A stretch of DNA of 64,000 bases from Aquanectria penicillioides. Its lineage: Eukaryota; Ascomycota; Sordariomycetes; Hypocreales; Nectriaceae. Positions 46,510 through 56,524 of this stretch are shown one piece after another. A program made the translations under genes and the position numbers. Position 1 is the first letter of the stretch; each line of letters starts with the position of its first letter. The stretch is from positions 7,006,001 to 7,070,000 of the forward strand of contig PYIU01000003.1 in assembly GCA_003415625.1 (NCBI GenBank), given 5' to 3'. The notes below the pieces were generated by a model. The model did not search any database, was not told the origin of the DNA, and was given only the letters and a program-made list of their open reading frames with translations.

Positions 46510-48245
46510 CGTGGGGAGACTGGGCGACTGGTGGATGAGGGGGGCCAGGAGCGCAACAGTCCTCCGGATCCCTGCGGACCGTGTCACGATCGCCGACTCC
46601 GTGTATCTTCTTCCTTGAGGAACCGGAGTTGGTTGTTGCAAGCGGGGGATGGTTTTTCCTGATGCAACATGCCGACAGATCGGGGATGAAGAATACGGGG
46701 TTGCATCCTCGGGTGTCGGGTCAGCTGACCACTCATCTTGTTCTTCTTGTCTCGTGCTCTCCCCGCACTCTTCTCCACTTTCCCCAATAACAGCCAAGGC
46801 CGGCCAAATGCGGGGATCATTTATCCGTGTTGCGTCTACGGTAAACTGGCCTCTTCCCCTGATGAAGCGAGAGACGGCGGGAGATGCTTCCAGGCCAGGC
46901 GATCGAGGTTAATATGATGGGCAGGGCGAAATGTATGCCTGCGGGGGCTAAAGTAGCTGAGGATCCTAATATCGAGTATGTCGCATCAAAGTCTGCATGG
47001 CGACAGGCAGCATTGCAGTCAATCACAAAGGCAGACAGCCCTCCCAACACAGGGGCACGGACAACACAGACATGGGATGATGGTGGCTGACAAACCCTTA
47101 GCGTCGTGGAACGATAACGAGGTCTAGATCATCAGGTCTTGCCTAGACATGGAAGAAGAGGCCCCGAACAACTTCCGGAGACCGAGGCCCTCATGAACCA
47201 TGTGCGTTTCGCCTGGCCTACGTCAAGCTGGAGAGGAGGCTAACAAGAGAGGGCAGGGCAGGGCAGGGCAGGGGAAATGACACGGAAAGAGAGATCTGCG
47301 ATTCCCAACAATCCAGCTTCAGAGGCCTGTCAGGGCGAGTTTTAGCAAACGTCAATCCACCACTGAGTCGTCCGTGGTAGCTCGAACAACAGGCCCAGTT
47401 GAGTCGCGTCATAGTACACTACGTAGTCGATCCATCGACGGGCGCGACGTGCGCAAGGACTCTTCATGGCCTGTTCCTGCCTGAAGAAACGCCATCGAAC
47501 CACACCCTAGTCTAGAAGAATATTGTCCGCTAATAAAAAGAAAAGAAAAGAAACCCCACACTGTGACATTTAGGCATTTGATGATGATCTGGCTGCCATA
47601 TGCTGGGGTTTGATGCATTGTTCACAATTTTGCACCCCATGGATCTGCAAACCACCCTTGCAGTTACACAAACCTAGAGCCAGGGGTGGAGCCGACGCCA
47701 TGGCACATTTTCCCAGAACAGCATCCTGCCCCGTGATGGCTCGGACGCCCGACTTTAGCCGAGTCCACCCAAACTGTGATTGTGCCAGTAGCCCGATCAC
47801 AACAACGTCGTGACAGCCTGGCTCAAGACTAGCCCCAAGGCGTCGAGGCTAGGAGCCAGTCAACACAATGTGCAAATGGCTGATCTTCTGGTTTCAGACC
47901 CTTTCGGGAGCCACGCCCCGTCCCTCCCAATTCCGGCATGTGTCAAAGTGTCAAAATGCTGCCCAACTTTGTAACTTTGTGCTTGTGCGTGGCTGAACGG
48001 CGGAGCCGCAGAAGGGTGGCGAATGGCGATGCTAATATATGACTGGGCCCTGCCGCCACCAATGAACTTGATGGAAAGGACCGAGCGCACTTGATGGCTT
48101 TTAAATACATGCGCAAGGCTCCGATGATGGCCCACTCCTGCTCGATCCTCGGAGATCTATCGAAGTATATCTTGGGAAGAGACGCACCCCTCGCGCCTAT
48201 GATCGTACGTTGTCCAGGATCTCTCAGTTCTCGGGTCCAGCAGCC
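46510..48245. other. Divergent promoter region of C2H2 regulator and receptor
   Basis: About 1.7 kb between two divergent genes. It contains a GGGCA tandem repeat (listed separately) and a short AAAAG repeat near 47536-47552. No gene recognised. An open frame upstream of the C2H2 start extends to about 46797 without resembling protein. Confidence 0.5.
47251..47274 (+). repeat. GGGCA tandem repeat
   Basis: Four perfect copies of GGGCA followed by GGGG. Located in the divergent promoter region between the C2H2 regulator and the PTH11-like receptor. Confidence 0.9.
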
Positions 48246-49642
48246 ATGACCGTTGAAACTCGTGGCCCAGAGCTTCAAGCCGTTTGCTATATCCTCCTCG
48301 TAGCGTCGGTCATTTCCACTTCCCTCAGATGCTATGTGAGACACTGCTTGGTGAAGAGATTTGGTCTCGATGATTGGTTCATGCTAGGTGCCATTGTAAG
48401 TTCCCCTTCTCCTCTTCTCATCTTTCCCTATACGTCCTTGTAGCCACTGACCTGGATTTCCTGTCTGAAGACCTCCTTCATTCTGTTTGTTAGCTGTGCA
48501 CTCACCGGGGTTCACTATGGCACCGGGAGACATCGTGCCGACCTCAGCACCGAGGACTATAACACGGCCATGAAGGTATTTGTCGTTGCCAATCCAGCTC
48601 ACAACAGCTCCTAACAGCAATCAGTTTTGGTGGTTCTGCTATCTATGGTACTGCATCACGATGATCACATCCAAAATCTCCATCGGTTATCTCATCCTTC
48701 GAATCACCGTCCGAAAGATCGACGTCCTTATCATCTACAGCACCATGCTAGTCACTGTCCTTACCGGCATTGTGTTCTTCTTCGTCACCCTCCTCCAATG
48801 CCGCCCCATCTCCTACTTCTGGAACAAGGATCAGTCCGGATCATGCATCGATGTCGAGGTCATCATCGCTCTCACATACTTGTACAGCATATTTAGCGTC
48901 ATCTCCGACTTCACCTGCGCGATTCTCCCGATGTTTCTAGTATGGAAGCTGAACATGGGCCGAAAAACCAAATTCGCCCTCATTCCAATCATGGCGATGG
49001 CTTGCGTGTGCGTTCTGAGCCCCGTGTTGTCGTGTTGTCAGACTCTAACAAACGACAGGGCGAGCTGCGCCGTCGTGGTGCGATTTTTCTATGTCAAAGA
49101 CTTTAGAAACCCCGATTTTCTATGTAAGTTCTTAATGGAAGTTTTATATTGTGTGAGGTATCTAACTTATGCGCACAGGGTCAACGATTCATATTGCAAT
49201 TTGGTCAACGACTGAGCAGGGCCTTGCCATCACAGCTGGCAGCCTCGCTACTCTTCGGCCGTTGCTTCGGCTAATCAGCGAAAAGCTTGGTCTTTCATCA
49301 TCAGGACCATCCGAAATTCGAGCCTCGAGCAACCCCCCCGATTCAAGATTCGGCAGACGATCGAAAAATGGATCAGCAACTGGGAATGTTCGCGGGGGCC
49401 CATTCGGGCTCACTTCGATGGCACATCAGAACGAGCAAAGGAATGAGGGAGAGAATATGGAGGTAGAGGGTTCTGGAAGTATTCACACCGACAAGTCGTC
49501 CATTGGAAAGCGATCTCTGGGATGGGATCGACGAGACATAGCAAGAAATGAGAGCGAAGAGGAACTGACCACGCCGGGACGCGAGGGAGCTAAAGCAATA
49601 AGAATAACAACGACGATTAAGATAGAAGAGGATAGGATATAA
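48246..49642 (+). CDS. PTH11-like seven-helix membrane protein (rhodopsin-like fungal domain)
   Basis: Exons 48246-48395, 48471-48575, 48625-49007, 49059-49123 and 49179-49642 give 388 residues in phase. The layout is that of the fungal integral membrane family related to Pth11. Helix 1 is CYILLVASVISTSLRCYVRH followed by the typical FGLDDWFML. Helix 3 includes WWFCYLWYCITMITSKISIG, the loop CRPISYFWNKD carries the conserved cysteine, and the final helices contain IAIWSTTEQGLAITAGSLATLRPLL. The cytosolic tail is about 110 residues, charged and Ser-rich. No CFEM domain is present. Relatives are proposed G-protein-coupled receptors for surface or host cues; ligand and partner here are unknown. 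Divergent from the C2H2 regulator. Confidence 0.9.
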
Positions 49643-50328
49643 AAAGCTCAATGATATTTAATTGGAATTTAAGCATGATACTTCTAGACAAACCCACACT
49701 TGAGTGTTATATTAGAACTGGCTTATTAGCCGGTCATCGTATATTTGCATGTTCATGCAGAGGCAGTGGCGACACAGATTATTTCTTCTCCCATTTCATA
49801 CCCTCCAATCCGGGAATCGATTTCGCAGCGCGAATTGTTCTCTCGGGCATCTTGGTATTTATTTTATTAATTATTTGACAGTTGTATTCTTGGACTAAAT
49901 TTTCCCCACGGGGTGGTGTGCTGTTTAGTCCAGTGCTAAAACAGCTAGGCAGTTGTCCATGATTTCCCAACTTTCTACTCCGTAGCCTACATATATACCC
50001 ATTGCTAAAGAGGCGTAAAATTAGTGCCAATTAGAAGACTGTGGGACTAGCAAAAGAAAAATAGAAAGAAGGAAGAAATCCCTAGAGGCATGTAAAATTT
50101 CCCTGGGCCTTGAATATTGTTCCCTGACGAATTACCTTGGAAGGATCATTGAGAGTATTACGTTAGCTGATGCGCACGTTGCAGAATTTCACACATAATG
50201 CATGTCACGAGATATAGGATCACCCTACTGGTCCCGCCAGGGACGTTCGTCTTTTGCGCGACAATGCAATAATTGCAGCGCAAGGCTGTCGTTGACTAAA
50301 AAGAGGCTGAGAAAAAAAAACGGGAGAA
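49643..50328. other. Intergenic region
   Basis: AT-rich 3' flank of the receptor gene and promoter of the 2EXR gene. No gene recognised. Confidence 0.5.
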
Positions 50329-51405
50329 ATGTTGCGCCACCGAACGGCAACGAAGACAAGGCATCATCTAGCATCTGTCATGATGTTCACCGTCTTTTCA
50401 GAGCTTCCCATCGAACTTCAAGATCGCATTTGGAGCCTCGCGCTCCAGAGTGAATTCCCCAGGGCTTACTTTGCTATCCTCAGAACAATAAAAAGAGGAA
50501 CGACAGATGACGATGAGGAACGCACCAAGTGGCGGATGCTGCTCCAGCGCACTATTCCGCAGGAGTTCGTCATACCTTGTTTGACAAGCCGAATCGACAC
50601 ATCGCCGTACAGCATTCTACAAAAAACCTGTCAGGCATCTCGCAATGTTATTGCGAGAGAGCAAGCGAGCTCAAATCGGGATTCGATATTGCTAGAGGAA
50701 GGCGTAAAGAACGTGCCCCGGATGGTCAAATCAGGCACGTCCAAGTGCCTTCGTATCTTGGGACCGTCTCCCGTCCCAAGCAAGACAGTTGATGCATCCT
50801 CTAATCTCATTGTTCTTCAACCTGGCTGGTCATTTTACACAAGTAATCTCAGCGCAAAGCATGGGATCCTCGCGGATGTCCCAGAGTCCGTCTCGCAGGT
50901 CCGATATCTCGGTGTCGTCTGGAACTATGACATGATCGATTTTATTCGGGAATCAGCGCAACCTGGTGAAGAGGATCCTCGGCAAACTGGTCTCCTTATC
51001 CCATTTCCCAATTTACGGGTACTGTACGTGATTGTTCACCCGGGAGAGATTGAGAACTCCACGAGAAATACACCGCTAGAGACAAATCCAGCACTGGACG
51101 AGTATCTGGCCGCATCGCAGAAGACTCAACATCAAAAAGTGCCCAGCTCATTTCGTTGGAGGGACATGGAATTTTACGACATTCCGACAGAGCGAGCTTC
51201 GGACATTGGCTCGATGCAGGATGCACTGGGTTGCGTGCAGGCTCTTGTCAAGGCAGCATCCCATGCACATGGACCGAACAATTCGATCTTGGTTCGGCTA
51301 ATGACATGGAGACTTGTGGCCGTCACAGAGGAAGGCACTGACACCGAAGTGGATGACGCAGCGAAACGAAGTTTATGGGGCGTGGATGGTCGCCGCTATG
51401 AATGA
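50329..51405 (+). CDS. 2EXR-domain protein
   Basis: A single exon of 358 codons. The N-terminal motif MFTVFSELPIELQDRIWSLAL is the hallmark of the fungal 2EXR family (F-x-x-F-x-x-LP-x-E-L-R-x-x-IW), normally near the very start. For that reason the ATG at 50380 (MMFTVF) may be the true start rather than 50329. The remainder includes ILQKTCQASRNVI, the usual second element where ancestors are counted as C-R-E-SR-type residues, and NLIVLQPGWSFYTSN. The function of this lineage-expanded family is unknown. No signal peptide or membrane helix is seen. Confidence 0.82.
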   Translation: MLRHRTATKTRHHLASVMMFTVFSELPIELQDRIWSLALQSEFPRAYFAILRTIKRGTTDDDEERTKWRMLLQRTIPQEFVIPCLTSRIDTSPYSILQKTCQASRNVIAREQASSNRDSILLEEGVKNVPRMVKSGTSKCLRILGPSPVPSKTVDASSNLIVLQPGWSFYTSNLSAKHGILADVPESVSQVRYLGVVWNYDMIDFIRESAQPGEEDPRQTGLLIPFPNLRVLYVIVHPGEIENSTRNTPLETNPALDEYLAASQKTQHQKVPSSFRWRDMEFYDIPTERASDIGSMQDALGCVQALVKAASHAHGPNNSILVRLMTWRLVAVTEEGTDTEVDDAAKRSLWGVDGRRYE

Positions 51406-53055
51406 GAATCAGGCCTCAGCACGACTTACGATTGATCAATTTGTTTCTACCTTTCCAGTCTTGTCCTTGAGATTTTTAACATGGACAATTATGTGAGACC
51501 TTTATGGTCGTGGACCTTTTTTGAGCCGATTACCTGATGGCTGGGTTCTTGGCGTTATACATATCCTTTCCATTCATTTATGAATACTTTCTTTATTGCT
51601 CTTTAGCAGCCTAATGTTTGCAATACGGAAACGGTTGAAACTTTTCAGTATGGGGGTTATGCAACGGAGCAACACTTTGAGATACCTTGTTTTACGAGTC
51701 AAAAGAGAATGATGCTAACACTTACCACATGACATTACTCTTCATATCGGCTGGTTTCGCGTTGCTCGTGGCGCTGCACATTGTGAAGCAGCACAGCACC
51801 GCACTGGCCACCGAACCCTCCTTTGAGGGATTTGGCTTGGCAGGGCATGGCGTCGATGGTTCATAACGCCCACGTGGACGCGAAGTTAATTGCCATGCAG
51901 GCGTTCCTTTGTATGGATGCGGATGAGAGCGAAACGCCATGTTGTTGGACGAGCTTGGACACTCCCTCGTCTGAGACCTACATCTAGCTAGTCTTTGGAG
52001 GCTGTAGTCTGGGCGTCTGTAGGCCCTGCTTTCACGTTGATGGTGGCTTCCTGGAGTGGCTAGGGCGTCTGCAAGCCATGGGCAATGTCTTGCGACATCG
52101 ACAATCGACAGTAATACGAATACTGGTGCCTCGAAGAGCTCCTTTAGCTTATAAGCAGGCCAAGTCACTATCAATGCGACGCCAGTACTGTTCAGGTCAT
52201 GATGTCCCTAACCTCACCCAGACTCTGTATGGCTTCATTGGAAGTCCTTACACGCTCAGGGCATGCGAGACGAGTTTGTCATAAAGCATACGGATGGACC
52301 CTCTCTAAATGGATGAATGAGAGCATCTTGGCTAATCATGTTGGTGTTTTACCCAAGGGCGCAAGGTCGTCTTCGGCCCGTTCCTGGCGGCGCAAGGATT
52401 TAGTGCTACTTTAAGGAGAAGCATAGACCCGGAATTCGAGATTGTGCCTAACAAATGTCTCTCGATGCCCCAAACATCACCAAATGCGCCCAGTATATAG
52501 CGTTTGGAGAAGAGTTCGTAATCCAACAGGGCTTGACCAGCACCGCCGCACGGCATCGGGACCGATGACCTGGTCATTGAAACGAAACAGTGCCGTAGGA
52601 AGGAAGCTTGTTCCTACCCTGGCACGTCTATCAATGGAGCCTGGTCGGCTCCTTAACCTAGTCTCCCCGGTCGTTCTACTCCGTAGGTGCCCTTTCGCGC
52701 TCAGGATCTCGAAATGCCAGCCAACCGGATGTCGGGCAGCCCAGCGCTCTCGAAATCAAAATTTCCAACAATTGAGGGGCAGCCCATTCTCCCAAGGTTT
52801 GATAACTACCGACCCTTGTCACTTGTAATACCGACTGGTGCGCGATTGGCCAGCAGGCAACATCCTCCCCCCACCGAGCGCCGCATGCTTCCGTTCTGGG
52901 TTTAGGGCATGAATGTTTGAAATCCGGTCCCGCACGCACGCTACAGCGTGTTGCGCAGCAGTGGCAGTGCCTGTAGCGAACCAAATCGTGCACCCATACA
53001 GGGCTCCGTGTGCTTCTTCGCCCAGCACATATCCAGCAAAAGACGTTCAGTGCTA
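51406..53055. other. Intergenic stretch left of the transposon
   Basis: About 1.65 kb without a recognisable gene. It has ordinary base composition and many short frames on both strands, none with motifs. It directly abuts the transposon; TA at 53054-53055 is the left copy of the target-site duplication. Confidence 0.45.
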
Positions 53056-53129
53056 CCCGCTGGGTTATGTAAGCTAGCTTTCAACCCCACCTCTCCTGCC
53101 GGAGAGGTGGTAACAAAACCCGTAACCGC
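53056..53129 (+). repeat. Left terminal inverted repeat
   Basis: An outer part starts CCCGCTGGGTTATGTAAGC. The inner 48 bases (53082-53129) match the right repeat with four differences, all C/T or G/A. The inner part contains a perfect hairpin, ACCTCTCC-TGCC-GGAGAGGT. Confidence 0.92.
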
Positions 53130-53579
53130 TGTTAAACCCGAGGTATCCTGTACACGGGGAAACACCAGGACGCACTTCGGATCATAGAAACGAAGCTCGG
53201 AATGATTGGATGAAGGTCATGTGAATACAACGTAGCTCTATTAGGTCTAGCGCAACCCGACCCCTCTTTTAGAGCCTGAGCGATGAAGCAAGGCTGGGAG
53301 GGACAAAAAGAAGAAAAAAACAAGAATACACACAATTACACAACTGGTTCGGTTCAACAACCGCATCACTAGCATAACCAACTTTTCTAACGTAACTTAT
53401 CAATAACTTCTTCATTTAAAGCCTAAAATCAACCAAATTTATTATTCTTGCATTTTCACTTCTAATTTCAATATAGCTTAAATTTCTTATAAGTCCCATA
53501 CCGCTACAGCAAATGCCGCCCATACATACCTATTAGGTTAGAACATTACACAAACAACTCAAGCAAATCCCTTACTGCC

Positions 53580-55470
53580 CTATACATTAACTATAAATAA
53601 ACTGGCTTATTTATACTACACCAAAAAGTCTCTCACTAAAAAATATATATTATTATTAAAAGCAGAAAAGCAGCTTCCTTTTAGTACTAATAAAGGAGAG
53701 TTACCTTAAGCTATAACTATAGAAAAAGAGCAGGCAATTATTATATATATATATAATATAAAGAAAAGTATATTTACTATAATAAAAGCCTATATATGCA
53801 ATTATACTAACTTCTTAAGAAAACACTAAATTTAAGGTCTAAAAATAGCTATTTTTAAGGCTTAAGCTTACTAATTTAAATAATAATATCTAAAGCTTTA
53901 ATTTAAAACTCTAAAGATTAAGGAGATTATAAAAGCTTCTATTAAGTATAACCTTTCTAATATAAAGGCCTAGTTTAAGGAATTTAAGGCTATTATTAAA
54001 AAGCTTTTACTTAATCCAGCCAATCTATAAAACTTTAATAAAATGCCCTTATAAATAGGCTAAATTAATAGTAGCCTAAAGATATATTTAACCTAAATAA
54101 AGAAAAATATCTAGCCTATAACCTTTTAGCTAAGCAATAAAAAGTCCCTTACTTCTATTAATGCTATTAATACTGCTAAAATATTAATTCCTTTTTTCCT
54201 TATTCTTTTAATAAAGGTCCTTCTTAAAGAATATATTATAGCTAATATTAATAAAAATATTATCCTTACTAATATAGCAACTAAATATATAAATAGCTAT
54301 TAGGCTTAATAGTAATTAAAGCACTTTAATAAACACTTTTTTGCTTTTAATAATACCTTTAATAGCCATTTAATTAAAAAGTGGTTTAAGTATAAGACTA
54401 ATATTATAAAGGCCATTTAAACTTAAGCTCTTGCTATTTAGCTAAAAAAGAAGAAAAATCTAATATATTAAATGCTCTTAATGGATAGGTTTTTAGCTTA
54501 TAAAGACTTTAATTTTATATAGTATTATTATACCTTTAATATTATCCTTTTTTGCCTTCTTACTTATACCAGTTATATCCTTTAGCCCCTTAATATTAGT
54601 ATTTACTAATACCTTAAGAAGGCATAGCAGTTATCCTTTAGGAACTTCATTTAAGCTAAAGGCATATACATTACCCAATTGGACTTTCTTAACTAATAGA
54701 AGGCAATATATTAGGCTATATTTAAGGCCTATTATATATATATAGGCTTTAAAAAGGCAGGGCTAATGCCCCTTACTCCTAAAGTCATTTTATAGCCCCT
54801 TTACCAATTAGTTAAGAATTAAAAAAAGCCTTTATTTTCTATATAGCTTAAAAAGAAAGCTATTACCTTAAGGAAGACTAAAAGAGACCTTATTGCTATT
54901 TAAAGCGTATAGAAGCTAGACCTTTTAAGCAGCCTAATTAAGTAAGTTATATTAAATACTATAGCCTATCTTAATCTTACAATTATTACTTAATTAATGC
55001 AAAAAGAAATAATCTAGCAATACTAAAAGCAAATTGCTTTATAGTCCCAATGTACATATATATAGCAGTATATTTAGGTTAATAATAGAGCTTTTATAAT
55101 AAAGGAATTATATAAAAAGATTAAGGATTAGGCTTATAAAGACTAAAAGAAGGAAAATAAAAAGAATATTTAGTCCTAAAAGGAGCTCTTTAATCAATTG
55201 CAAAAGGATAAGGCCAAAAGAAAAAAAACAGCCCCTTTAGGTTCTATCCCTTATAGCTAGGCTATACTAAAGGCTATATAGAAACTCTAAAAAAATGCAA
55301 TAATCCTAAAAAAAGTTAAAGCCATTAAAGCCTTAAGAGAGCTTTAGCTTTAAGCTAATAAAGTAAAAAAGCAGCTTTTATTAAATATAGCCTTACTAAT
55401 CTACCTTAATTATATCCCTAAAGTAGTTAAATAAAAGGCATTATAGGGGTTATTTAATTAAGCTAATATA
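53580..55470 (+). pseudogene. RIP-degraded Fot1/pogo-type transposase
   Basis: Reading positions with remainder 1 modulo 3, stop-riddled but recognisable transposase segments occur in order with no frame change for more than a kilobase. Near 53962 is IKA*FKEFKAIIKK. Near 54030 is N*NFNK, where relatives have NFDE. Near 54150 is NKKSLTSINAINTAKILIP. Near 54316 is LKHFNKH. At 54562 is TYTSYIL*PLNIS, where relatives read HTSHLLQPLDVG. At 54745 is GFKKAGLMPLTP, where relatives have a GF+x+GL+P block. Stops fall where Gln or Trp codons are expected and acidic residues have become Asn/Lys, all explained by C-to-T or G-to-A changes. A lysine/glutamine-rich tail continues to about 55470. Start and end are approximate. 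It cannot encode a functional protein. Confidence 0.85.
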
Positions 55471-56030
55471 ATTTAAGTAAGTACTACTATTACTATTTAA
55501 ATTAGGAATTAAAATAGCAGCTAAAATTATAGCCTAAAGGACTTTATATTAATAATATTACACTTATTAATTAAGCTGCCTTTTTTACCCTTAAATATAG
55601 GCTTTAATAATACTTTAATTAAGATTATTTAAACCACCTAAATTAAGGCTTTATATTAATCTCTTTTATACATTTAAAATGCTATAATAGATAAAGATAT
55701 TAATAATTAAGCTTATAGCTAAATACTTAATATAAATTATAATAGATTTAACTTTAAATAAGCACTAAATTAATATTTTAATAAGAAAGAACTTAATGCT
55801 ATTATTTCTATAAAAGGCATATAAATTACTATTTTAAAATTACAGTAGCATTAATAAGCTTAAGCTTTATATAGCTAGAATTTAATAACTATACTATTAA
55901 AATAACTTATATTAATAAAACTAATTATTTTAAAGTAGGTAATTTTAATAATATCTTTATCTTTATATTTAGACTTTATTTAATGAAGTTGTAGATAAGC
56001 TATATTGGAAAAGTTAGTTATGCCAGTAAC

Positions 56031-56120
56031 GCGGTTATAGGTTTTATTACCACCTCTCCGGCAGGAGAGGTAGGGTTGTCTACAAGCCCAGCGTAGCGCG
56101 CTTCTATATGACCCACCGGG
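56031..56120 (-). repeat. Right terminal inverted repeat
   Basis: Read on the complement, it starts CCCGGTGGGTCATATAGAAGC and its inner 48 bases (56031-56078) match the left repeat. The hairpin core is conserved. It is longer than the left one because of about 16 additional bases between the outer and inner blocks. At each of the four inner differences the right copy carries the RIP-type product (T or A). Confidence 0.92.
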
Positions 56121-56524
56121 TACATAGGCGCTTACGGATAGGTCCAGTACTGGGCGAGACCCGCCGTGCACCGGCGTTGGGCCCCTCGCGGCCGCCGTCC
56201 CGCTCCCAGCAGCCGCTGCACAGCCGTGATCCGAACTCCGGTCGCCGTGCCCTCATGCACATCGTACCCCGGATTGGGTCACTCTATTTCGATGCCTTCA
56301 CTCTGTTTCGTCCTTGTCTGGCCTCCCCTGGCAAGCCTGCGGTTGCTGGCACGTCACAAAGCCTGCAAGTGCAGGGACCGCAAAGCTAGCCACCCCCCCA
56401 AGTGCCCAAGCACCCAAGCACGCACCCCAAGCAGGTCGATAGATATACCTATACATACGCACCACGCCAGGTTCTGACCTCCACCCGATCCTTCATCACA
56501 CATCACACGAAACCCTCGCCCACG

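Larger units (their letters stand above)
53056..56120 (+). mobile_element. Fot1/pogo-type DNA transposon, RIP-mutated
   Basis: The element is 3065 bp, flanked by TA on both sides (53054-53055 and 56121-56122), the target duplication of Tc1/mariner-superfamily elements. Its ends match inversely: CCCGCTGGGTTATGTA on the left and the complement of TATATGACCCACCGGG on the right. The left 280 bases have normal composition. From about 53340 to 56030 the DNA is extremely AT-rich, with CpG almost absent and TpA abundant, as expected from repeat-induced point mutation. A transposase can still be followed on the plus strand in one reading frame. All this fits a once active element that was silenced by RIP. 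Established knowledge: RIP converts C to T in duplicated DNA, chiefly at CpA, during the sexual cycle of many Pezizomycotina. Confidence 0.93.

Noticed and set aside
52676..53165. Several overlapping 70-105-residue frames left of the transposon
   Set aside because: No motifs, no consistent splice links, and mutually overlapping on both strands.
53340..56030. AT-rich block as a centromere or mitochondrial insertion
   Set aside because: It is bounded by transposon inverted repeats and contains transposase remains in one frame.
53070..56085. hAT-like element with 8-bp duplication at the inner 48-bp repeats
   Set aside because: Flanks of the inner blocks do not match over 8 bp; extending outward reveals matching outer ends with TA duplication and the internal protein is of pogo type.
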